In this document: positions 1 to 6,238 of the stretch, in pieces
Layout of the letters: the number at the start of each line of letters is the position of its first letter
How positions within the stretch are numbered: position 1 is the first letter of the stretch
Assembly: GCA_035702985.1 (NCBI GenBank)
Contig: DASSZD010000143.1
Span: 1-8,220, forward strand
Source of the DNA: JAKAXG01 sp035702985
Lineage (GTDB): Bacteria > Actinomycetota > Acidimicrobiia > Acidimicrobiales > Palsa-688
DNA length: 8,220 bases
Direction: 5' to 3'
Notes under the pieces: generated by a model
Databases searched by the model: none
The model's input: the letters and a program-made list of their open reading frames with translations, nothing else
Told to the model about the DNA's origin: nothing
Position numbers and translations under genes: made by a program

Positions 1-1
1 G

Positions 2-511
2 GCGGCCGACCTCACCAAGCAGTTCGACGAGGCGCTGCGCGGCGGCGGCATCCCGCTCTACCGGGGCAGCGTCGGCGACGGCCGGTTCCTCGACGGGCAG
101 GACACCTCGGCCTACGTGGCGCCCGCCTGCGTGCTGCAGCCCCCGGCCAGCTGGTCACTGCACCACGCCGAGCCGTTCGGTCCGCTCGACTCGGTGGTGG
201 TGGTGGACACCGAGTCGGAGCTGCTGGCGGCCATGAACGCCTCCAACGGGTCCCTCGTCGCCTCCATAGCGACCGACGACCTCGACTTCGCCGACCGGGT
301 GGCCGAGCAGCTGCAGTCGTTCAAGGTCGGGATCAACCGGCCCCGCAGCCGCGGCGACCGCGAGGAGGTCTTCGGCGGCCTGGGCCACTCATGGAAGGGC
401 GCCTTCGTCGGCGGCGACCTCCTCGTCCAGGCGGTGACCTACGGCCCCGAGGGGACCGACGAGCGGCTGTACGGCAACTTCCCGGACTACTCGCTGCTCC
501 CGGAACGCTGA
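2..511 (+). CDS. Aldehyde dehydrogenase family protein, C-terminal part (5' truncated)
   Basis: The frame is open from the window edge to a TGA at 509-511, giving 169 residues of a longer protein. It matches the C-terminal part of the NAD(P)-dependent aldehyde dehydrogenase superfamily, which oxidises aldehydes to acids or acyl-CoAs. The segment AEPFGPLDSVVVV (about residues 58-70) corresponds to the family E-x-FGP motif, whose Glu contacts the cofactor ribose. It is followed by the usual N-x-S-x-x-L-x-x-S-I-x-T-x-D stretch (about 81-94). FGG near residue 124 corresponds to the family PFGG, but the following text is GLGHSWKGAFVGGD instead of the common SGxGxExG, so this is a divergent subgroup. 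The catalytic Cys and general-base Glu lie upstream and are not visible, so substrate and activity cannot be judged. It converges on the transporter operon and probably has no functional link to it. Confidence 0.85.
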   Translation, partial: AADLTKQFDEALRGGGIPLYRGSVGDGRFLDGQDTSAYVAPACVLQPPASWSLHHAEPFGPLDSVVVVDTESELLAAMNASNGSLVASIATDDLDFADRVAEQLQSFKVGINRPRSRGDREEVFGGLGHSWKGAFVGGDLLVQAVTYGPEGTDERLYGNFPDYSLLPER

Positions 512-555
512 CGGCCCCGGGCTGACGGTCATCCCCGCGCTGACGGTCATCCCCG
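508..555. repeat. Short tandem repeat between convergent genes
   Basis: A 17-base unit, GCTGACGGTCATCCCCG, occurs at 521-537 and again at 539-555, a period of 18. A degenerate third copy (GCTGACGGCCCCGGG) begins at 508, over the stop codon of the aldehyde dehydrogenase gene. The second full copy contains the stop codon of the minus-strand ATPase gene. Because the period is a multiple of three, the first copy supplies a second in-frame TGA for that gene. No U-tract terminator is visible in the 35-base gap. Confidence 0.8.
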
Positions 556-2286
556 GGAGCCGGAGCGGGCGATGGCGGTCTCGTCGGTACCGAGGTACGA
601 CGCGACCACCGCCGGGTGGGCCAGGACCGCCGCCGGTGGCCCCTCGGCGATGACCGCCCCCAGCTCCAGCGCGACGAGCCGGTCGCACAGGCCCGACAGC
701 AGCGGCATGTCGTGCTCTATGACCAGGATCGAGCACCCGGTCCGCTCCTGGATGCGCCGGAGCAGCGGCCCGAGCGCCTCGGTCTCCTTCTGGGCGACGC
801 CGCCCGAGGGTTCGTCGAGCATCAGGACCTTGGGGTCCTGGGCCAGGATGCAGGCCAGGTCGACGATCCGCCTGGTGCCCGTCGACAGCTCTCCTGTCAG
901 CTTCTGGCGGTAGGCCTGCAGGCCCATCAGCTCGATCAGGCCCTCCACCACGGCCGCCACGGCCAGCTCGGACTCGTAGCTGGCCGGCAGCTGCAGGGCT
1001 GCGGCCAGCATGTCCCGGGACTGGACGTGGCGCTCCCGGGCGACGGAGACGGTCTCGGCGACGGTGAGGGACGGGAACAGGCGGGCGTCCTGGAAGGACC
1101 GGCCCATGGCGCCCCGGGCCCGCTGGTGCGGCGTCCACGACGTCACGTCGACCCCCCGCAGGCGGATTCGGCCCCCTTCGACGGGCAGGAAGCCCGAGAT
1201 GCAGTCCATGAGCGTGGTCTTCCCGGCCCCGTTGTGCCCGATCAGGCCCACGATCTCGCCCGGCCGCACCGCCAGGTCGACGTGGTCGACGGCGGTGATG
1301 CCGCCGAAGCGCTTGACCACGTCCACGCACTCGAGGACCGGCTTGGCGTCGGGGTCGATGCCGGGCCGTTCCGGCTCCTTCCTCCGCCGGGACCGGGTCC
1401 GGGCCGGCCGGGGCGACGGCCCGGCCGCCCCGGCGTCGTGGGCGCCGGCGCCGGCGATGAACACGGAGCGGAGGATGTCGGGGCGCTCGAGCAGCTCGGC
1501 CGCCGGCCCCTCGAAGCGGACCTCGCCCTTCTCCATGAACACGGCCCGTTCGGCCAGGTCGAGCGCCACGTTGACCGACTGCTCCACGATGACGATGGTC
1601 GAACCCCGGCGGTGGACCTCCCGGACCACCTCGAGCAGCTGGCCCACGATGGTGGGGGCCAGGCCCAGCGACAGCTCGTCGATCATGAGCAGCTCCGGGC
1701 GGGTCATCAGCGCCGACCCCAGGGCCAGCATCTGCTGCTCCCCACCGGAGAGGTTGCCGGCCATCTGGTTGTGCCTGGCGGCCAGCACCGGGAACAGGTC
1801 GAGCACCTCCTCGCGCGCCGCCTCGATGCGCTCCCGGTCGTCCCGGATCAACCAGGTGGCCAGCCGCAGGTTCTCGGCCACGGTCAGGGTCGGGAACACC
1901 CCCTTGCCGCCCGGCATCAGCGAGACACCCCGCCGGGTGGTGACGTCGGCGGGCAGATCGGTGATGTCCTCGCCTCCGAAGTGCACCGTCCCCCGCCTGG
2001 GCCTGACCAGGCCGCATATGCCCTTGAGCAGGGTCGACTTGCCGGCGCCGTTGGTGCCGAGCAGTGCGACGATCTCGTGGCGGGACACGTCGAAGTCGAC
2101 TCCGAAGAGGATCTGCACCGGGCCGTAGCTGATGTCGATACCCCGGCACGAAAGCAGTACGTCGCCCGGCGGGGCGGCCGTCACCCCCGCCAGGGCCGGG
2201 ATCTCGGCGGTGGCGTCGGCGGTGGGGGCTTCACTCCACGGTGGCCGGCCCCGCCGTACCGCTCCCAGGCGCCCGGTCACGGTCAC
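547..2286 (-). CDS. Fused ABC transporter ATPase, LivF-like plus LivG-like domains
   Basis: This 579-residue protein has two complete ATP-binding cassettes that would power the importer from the cytoplasmic face. Domain 1 (about 40-280) is LivF-like: Walker A GTNGAGKST at 77-85, signature LSGGE at 179-183, Walker B LLMIDE at 199-204, then SLGLAP and VEQ at 234-236. Domain 2 (about 316-570) is LivG-like: Walker A GHNGAGKTT at 350-358, Q-loop Gln 399 in RSFQDARLFP, signature LSTGT at 467-471, Walker B VLMLDE at 487-492 and switch His 525 in EHD. A basic, Pro/Arg-rich linker (about 281-315) joins them. LivF and LivG are normally separate proteins of about 240-260 residues, so this is a fusion. 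I chose the GTG at 2286-2284 because it overlaps the permease TGA as GTGA and follows an AGGAGG seven bases upstream. The frame stays open to 2586, but that region is permease coding sequence. A second GTG at 2280 is possible. Confidence 0.93.
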   Translation of the reverse strand: MTVTGRLGAVRRGRPPWSEAPTADATAEIPALAGVTAAPPGDVLLSCRGIDISYGPVQILFGVDFDVSRHEIVALLGTNGAGKSTLLKGICGLVRPRRGTVHFGGEDITDLPADVTTRRGVSLMPGGKGVFPTLTVAENLRLATWLIRDDRERIEAAREEVLDLFPVLAARHNQMAGNLSGGEQQMLALGSALMTRPELLMIDELSLGLAPTIVGQLLEVVREVHRRGSTIVIVEQSVNVALDLAERAVFMEKGEVRFEGPAAELLERPDILRSVFIAGAGAHDAGAAGPSPRPARTRSRRRKEPERPGIDPDAKPVLECVDVVKRFGGITAVDHVDLAVRPGEIVGLIGHNGAGKTTLMDCISGFLPVEGGRIRLRGVDVTSWTPHQRARGAMGRSFQDARLFPSLTVAETVSVARERHVQSRDMLAAALQLPASYESELAVAAVVEGLIELMGLQAYRQKLTGELSTGTRRIVDLACILAQDPKVLMLDEPSGGVAQKETEALGPLLRRIQERTGCSILVIEHDMPLLSGLCDRLVALELGAVIAEGPPAAVLAHPAVVASYLGTDETAIARSGSRG

Positions 2287-4502
2287 ACGCCCACCTCCTC
2301 CTCGGATCGGCGCCGCCCGGGGGGGGACGGCGCGTCGGCGGCGGCGGCTCCGGCCCCGCCCGCGCCACCGGTGGACATCGCCGTGGTGAGCAGCCCGGCC
2401 TCGGCCCCGGCCGGCTGGCGCTTGTCGGCGACCAGGCTCGGCACCAGGATCCCCCGCCGGTCGGCGACCATCCTGAGCAGCCGGTCCCGGGCCGAGAACA
2501 CCAGCTGGCCGAGGCCGCCCGGCAGGAAGAGGAGCACCAGCAGCAGGGCGGCCCCGCTCACCGTCTCGCGGTACGTGCCGAGCCACGTCAGGGTCTCGAG
2601 GTACTTGAAGGAGAGGATTCCGATCAGGGTGCCCGAGACCGACCCGAGGCCGCCGATGACGCTGTAACAGAACACCGTGATGCTGTCGATCGCCGGGAAG
2701 CTGCCCGGGTTGAGCGCCCCGAGCAGGAGGACGTCCATGGCCCCGGCGACCCCGGCGATGACGCCGGCGGTGACGAAGCCGGACAGCTTGACCCCGGTCG
2801 TCGGCACCGAGGCCGACGCCGCCGCCCGCTCGTTGTCATTGGTGGCGATCAGGACCCGCCCGGCCCGCGACTTGCGCAGGCCGTGGACGGCGAGGATCGA
2901 CAGGCCCAGGAGCACCAGGCAGACGACGTACATCTGGTAGTAGTCGTTGAGGTCGAAGCGTTGCAGCAGCAGCGGCCGGGGGACCCCGTCGGCGGGGATG
3001 AAGCTCGGGAACGTGTCGGTGTTGAGGAAGTACTGGTCGAGGGCCACGCCCATGGCCAGGGTGGTGGCGGCGAGGAACAGGCCCTTGATCCGCAGGGCCG
3101 GCAGGCCGATCAGCAGGGCGGTCACCGCACCGGTCAGCCCGGCGGCCACCAGGACGAAGAGGAAGTCCACGTTCCAGCGGGCCACCATGTTGCCGGCGAC
3201 CATCCCGGCCACGCCGGCGAAGCCGAACTGGCCCAGGCTGATCTGGCCGCCCCACCCGGTCAGCACCACCAGTGACACGCCGACCATGGCCCACACCACG
3301 GCGAAGCCGGCCAGCAGCTGGCTGCTCGGAGTCCACGAGTGCGGGACCAGCACCATCGCCGCCACCAGCCCGGCTCCGAGCAGCCGCCTGGACCAGGTCA
3401 CCTCCGGCAGGTGGCGCAGCTCGTCGGGCACCGGCTTGGTGACCGCCACCGCGGCCCAGGAGGAGTCACCCGACTCCTTGGCCCGGCTGAGCTTCCCCGA
3501 CTGGACCAGCAGGGCCAGCAGGATGACGACCAGGTACACGGCCCAGATGAGGGACGGGTCGTTCTGGTTGTTCCACCGGACCAGCTGCTCGATGATCCCC
3601 AGCCCGACGGCGGCGCCGAAGGCCAGCGGCAGCGACTCCATGCGGGCCACCACGGCCGCGGCCAGCATCGGCACCAGGACGGTGGGGCCGTTGGAGATGG
3701 CGCCCGGCTTCACCCCCTCGAACGGGGCCTGCAGCATGTAGGTGAGCGCGGCCAGCCCGCCGGCGATGACCCACACGATGGTCGACAGCCGGTTGACCGG
3801 GATGCCGAGCAGCAGCGCCCGGTCGCTGTTCTCGGCCGCCGCCCGGACGGCCACGCCGGCCGCCGTGCGCAGGAGGAACCAGGCCAGGAAGCCGATGACG
3901 AGCGGGACGACCAGGACGATCATCACCGCGTTGCTCTGGAAGGTGTAGACGTCCACCCGGACGCTCAGGTTGAACGGCGGGGAGAAGGAGCCGAGCAGCG
4001 AGACGAAGTGGATGGCCTTCGAGCCGGCCAGTTCGAGGCCGCCGAACACCTGGGCCAGGCCGATGCTGGCCACCAGCAGGATGAGGCGGGGCGACCCCCG
4101 GAAGCGGCGGATGGCCAGGACCTCGGTGAGGCCTCCCACCCCGGCGCCGACCGCGGTGGCCAGCGGGAGGGCGATCCAGTAGTCCAGACCGTGCACCTGC
4201 ACCAGGCCGATGGCGATGACCCCGACCATGCTGCCGAGGGCGCCGTGGGCGAAGTTGATGAAACGGTTGGCCCGGTACACCAGGATCAGGCCCATGGCGC
4301 CCAGGGCGGTCGCCGAGCCGTACACCACCCCGAGCAGCACGATCCCGATCGGCGCCCGCCGGTGCATCCAGCCGTGGCTGCCGGTGACCAGGGTGACCGC
4401 CACGTACAGCACGACCAGGCCGCCGATCACCGCCACGGCGCGGCCCCGGGCGGAGAGGCCCTGCCAGCGGGCGGCCAGGCCGGTCACGAGGGGATCGGGC
4501 AT
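2283..4502 (-). CDS. Fused ABC transporter permease, LivH-like plus LivM-like domains
   Basis: This 739-residue polytopic membrane protein joins both permease halves of a branched-chain amino acid/amide-type (HAAT) importer. The LivH-like half (about 50-335) shows GLILVYRANRFINFAHGALG at 71-90, corresponding to the family INFAHG motif, and a cytoplasmic coupling-loop candidate RAAAENSDRALLLGIPVNRL at 220-239. The LivM-like half (about 375-670) shows LTGWGGQISLGQFGF at 414-428 (family LTGxxGQxSLG) and SVIGGLGSVSGTLIGI at 614-629 (family VIGGLGS). Each half has roughly eight or nine hydrophobic segments by eye. A hydrophilic connector (about 338-372) links them, and an Ala/Gly/Pro-rich cytoplasmic tail follows (about 671-739). 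The ATG at 4502 lies 19 bases inside the receptor gene, eight bases after GAAGGGA. The frame is open further upstream to 5270, but only as a shadow of the receptor gene. The substrate is not deducible. Confidence 0.93.
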   Translation of the reverse strand: MPDPLVTGLAARWQGLSARGRAVAVIGGLVVLYVAVTLVTGSHGWMHRRAPIGIVLLGVVYGSATALGAMGLILVYRANRFINFAHGALGSMVGVIAIGLVQVHGLDYWIALPLATAVGAGVGGLTEVLAIRRFRGSPRLILLVASIGLAQVFGGLELAGSKAIHFVSLLGSFSPPFNLSVRVDVYTFQSNAVMIVLVVPLVIGFLAWFLLRTAAGVAVRAAAENSDRALLLGIPVNRLSTIVWVIAGGLAALTYMLQAPFEGVKPGAISNGPTVLVPMLAAAVVARMESLPLAFGAAVGLGIIEQLVRWNNQNDPSLIWAVYLVVILLALLVQSGKLSRAKESGDSSWAAVAVTKPVPDELRHLPEVTWSRRLLGAGLVAAMVLVPHSWTPSSQLLAGFAVVWAMVGVSLVVLTGWGGQISLGQFGFAGVAGMVAGNMVARWNVDFLFVLVAAGLTGAVTALLIGLPALRIKGLFLAATTLAMGVALDQYFLNTDTFPSFIPADGVPRPLLLQRFDLNDYYQMYVVCLVLLGLSILAVHGLRKSRAGRVLIATNDNERAAASASVPTTGVKLSGFVTAGVIAGVAGAMDVLLLGALNPGSFPAIDSITVFCYSVIGGLGSVSGTLIGILSFKYLETLTWLGTYRETVSGAALLLVLLFLPGGLGQLVFSARDRLLRMVADRRGILVPSLVADKRQPAGAEAGLLTTAMSTGGAGGAGAAAADAPSPPGRRRSEEEVGV
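2294..2303 (-). promoter_or_regulatory. Strong Shine-Dalgarno for the fused ATPase gene
   Basis: On the minus strand the run GAGGAGGAGG ends seven bases before the GTG at 2286. It lies inside the last permease codons (Ser-Glu-Glu-Glu-Val region). It is an unusually complete anti-16S match and decides the start in favour of the GTGA overlap, implying termination-reinitiation coupling. Confidence 0.8.
2319..2326 (-). other. C8 homopolymer at the permease 3' end (possible -1 slip site)
   Basis: Eight Gs on the plus strand read as UCC CCC CCC in the permease frame (Ser-Pro-Pro near residue 727). A -1 slip here enters the ATPase frame, which has no stop between this point and the ATPase GTG. The run is direct observation; any slippage is inference. 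Confidence 0.35.
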
Positions 4503-6235
4503 CCGGGCGGTCCCTTCGGGATGTCGTCCTTGGTCCAGCGGGCGTTGGAGGTGCCGAGATAGGCGCCGGCCTTGCCGTTGTAGGGGGAGATGGCGGTGGG
4601 GCTGTAACAGATCTCCCGCACGTCGTTGGGGATCGTGTGCTGGGTGGGGCTGAATCCCCAGAGGCCCATCGGGCCCTGGCGGGACGGGTAGTTGTACATG
4701 CCCTGCTGGAAGGTGAGCGGGGTCAGGTGGGGCCCGGCCATCTGGATGCCGATCGCCAGCTGGTCCATCTGGGCGTAGATCAGGTTGACGAAGAAGGCGG
4801 GCTCGTCGCTGCGCACCGTCTTGTAGGCGGCGTAGCCGATGGTCTGGGTGTAGGCGACGGTCGGGGCGTTGGGGCTCACGCCGAAGGCGTGGGCGGCGAA
4901 GTTCTGGTTCCAGAGCTGAGCCGTGTAGTCCTGGTCGGTGAGGGCGGTGCCAGTGATGACGAACTCGGGCAGGTAGTTCTGCTGATTGCCCTGCCCGGAC
5001 ATGTAGACCGGGAAGATGGGATCGCAGCCGCACAGCACCGTGGTGTAGCCACCGGCCTTCAGCTTGGCGATCAGGTTGGAGGCCTGCTGCGACATGGTGC
5101 CGAGATCGAGGCTGTAGGTGAAGATGTCGGCGGGGCAGCCGTGGGAGGCCATGATCTGCTGGGCCACTGCCACCGACTCCTGGTACCAGGAGTTCTCGGG
5201 GGCCAGCAGGGCGAACTTGCGGTGGACCCCCTTGAGGTTGCCGCCGGCGTAGGCGGCGGTGCCGCCGCACAGCTTGTTGACCGCGTAGTTGGCGGCGATG
5301 GTGGCCACGTCGGTGCCGTCGGTTGCGATCGACCAGGCGTAGGGGGCGTGCTGGGCGTGCCAGTTCTCCGACATGTACGGGTCACCGAAGGCCATCACCC
5401 CCTGGCGCGACAGGGCGTCGGCGTAGGGCTCGGACTCCGCCGACAGGTCGGCGAACGCGTTCATCGACTTGACCGTCAGGGCGTCGGCCTCGGCCTGGGC
5501 CTGGCCGGTTCCCAGCAGTTCGTTGGAGAGCGACCCCTGGCCGTTGTAGAAGTGGATCACCAGCTTGCGGCCGTAGAACTGGAAGTGGGCGTTGAAGTAC
5601 TGCGCCAGCGCCAGCACCGTGCGCTCGGTGTCTGCGTTGGTGTCCTTGAGCGACGCCCCGGCCAGCTGGGCGAGGGTCTGCTGGAAGCTCTGGTCGCTCG
5701 TCAGCCGGAACGCCACGTTGATGGTGGTCGGCGTGACCCCCATGGCGGTGGCCCCCCCGTTGGAGCCGCTGAAGAGGAGGCAGGGCGGTGAGTACGGATC
5801 ACCGGGGACCTGGTCGCCCTTGCAGGACACGACCCGGGCCGAGGCGCTGGTCGTGGCGGTACGGCCGTTGCCGCTCGGGGTGGCGCCCCCGCCGGACCGG
5901 CCGGAGACCGCGCTGGCCGCCCCGCCGGCGTTGGCCCCGGCGCCCGGGGCCGCACCGCCGCCTGCGGACGTGGCCCCGCCCGACGAGGCCCCGGTCGCTC
6001 CTGCGCCGGCCCCGCTCGATCCGGTCGAGTAGCTGCCGGTGTTGCCGGCGGTCAGCGTCGCGGTCTTCGGCACCCGGCTGGGCACGGCCAGGGCGACGAC
6101 CACCAGCACGGCGACCAGCACCGCCATCGGCCCGTAGCCGCGCAGGATGCGTTGGAAGATGCTGAAACTACCGGGCGGTGGGCTGGAGAGGCCCGACGGC
6201 CCCCCACCCCCCGCCCCCCTGACAGGGGCGGTCAT
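4484..6235 (-). CDS. Membrane-anchored ABC transporter solute-binding protein (periplasmic-binding fold type I)
   Basis: This 583-residue protein is the likely extracytoplasmic receptor of the importer. The N-terminus is a cytoplasmic-type stretch with FQRILRGYG, then one hydrophobic helix (about 36-52, MAVLVAVLVVVALAVP). A Gly/Ala/Ser-rich linker follows (about 61-133), then the binding domain (about 168-560), including MGVTPTTINVAFR at 165-177, YFNAHFQFYGRKLVI at 213-227, FALLAPENSWYQESV at 341-355, LKAGGYTTVLCGCDPIFPVYM at 392-412 and PEFVITGTALTDQDY at 423-437. These resemble the leucine-binding-protein family in order and texture. There is no lipobox Cys. Eight Cys (138, 152, 323, 367, 402, 404, 543, 579) all lie outside the membrane and could form disulfides. 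The ATG at 6235 follows GAGGAG by six bases. Met37 is an alternative start that would remove the basic N-terminus. The ligand is unknown. Confidence 0.88.
   Translation of the reverse strand: MTAPVRGAGGGGPSGLSSPPPGSFSIFQRILRGYGPMAVLVAVLVVVALAVPSRVPKTATLTAGNTGSYSTGSSGAGAGATGASSGGATSAGGGAAPGAGANAGGAASAVSGRSGGGATPSGNGRTATTSASARVVSCKGDQVPGDPYSPPCLLFSGSNGGATAMGVTPTTINVAFRLTSDQSFQQTLAQLAGASLKDTNADTERTVLALAQYFNAHFQFYGRKLVIHFYNGQGSLSNELLGTGQAQAEADALTVKSMNAFADLSAESEPYADALSRQGVMAFGDPYMSENWHAQHAPYAWSIATDGTDVATIAANYAVNKLCGGTAAYAGGNLKGVHRKFALLAPENSWYQESVAVAQQIMASHGCPADIFTYSLDLGTMSQQASNLIAKLKAGGYTTVLCGCDPIFPVYMSGQGNQQNYLPEFVITGTALTDQDYTAQLWNQNFAAHAFGVSPNAPTVAYTQTIGYAAYKTVRSDEPAFFVNLIYAQMDQLAIGIQMAGPHLTPLTFQQGMYNYPSRQGPMGLWGFSPTQHTIPNDVREICYSPTAISPYNGKAGAYLGTSNARWTKDDIPKGPPGCPIPS
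4511..4517 (-). promoter_or_regulatory. Shine-Dalgarno for the fused permease gene
   Basis: On the minus strand GAAGGGA ends eight bases before the ATG at 4502 and lies within the last codons of the receptor gene. It supports the 19-base overlapping start and coupled translation. Confidence 0.6.
6192..6219 (-). other. G-quadruplex-type G-tract cluster just after the receptor start codon
   Basis: On the coding (minus) strand three runs of six G (6219-6214, 6212-6207, 6205-6200), separated by single bases, are followed five bases later by GGG (6194-6192). This satisfies the usual four-tract, short-loop rule for an intramolecular G-quadruplex in both non-template DNA and mRNA. It begins 16 bases after the first base of the receptor ATG and encodes a Gly-rich stretch (residues 7-14). 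Structure formation and effect are inferred. Confidence 0.5.
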
Positions 6236-6238
6236 GGT

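Noticed and set aside
389..2149. Long minus-strand frame overlapping the ATPase gene and antisense to the aldehyde dehydrogenase end
   Set aside because: The product is Arg/Gly/Pro-rich without domains, in a second frame over the real ATPase. Shadow frame.
2287..2586. 100-codon N-terminal extension of the ATPase frame
   Set aside because: It overlaps permease coding sequence, is low-complexity Arg/Gly/Pro, and the GTGA start with a strong ribosome site is better. It matters only for the possible -1 slip.
616..2667. Very long plus-strand open frame (about 680 codons) opposite the ATPase and permease 3' end
   Set aside because: It is antisense to two genes with clear ATPase and permease motifs. 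Its translation is His/Gln/Asp/Arg/Gly/Pro low-complexity, typical of GC-rich shadow frames.
3339..4562. Long plus-strand frame opposite the permease gene
   Set aside because: Gln/Asp/His/Gly-rich antisense shadow of a hydrophobic membrane protein; no motif or ribosome site.
4503..5270. 768-base upstream extension of the permease frame
   Set aside because: It lies within the receptor gene in another frame, and its translation is Arg/Pro/His-rich. The start at 4502 has a Shine-Dalgarno and begins just ahead of the membrane segments.
4637..5791. Long plus-strand frame opposite the receptor gene
   Set aside because: Val/Gly-rich antisense shadow; the minus-strand receptor is strongly supported.
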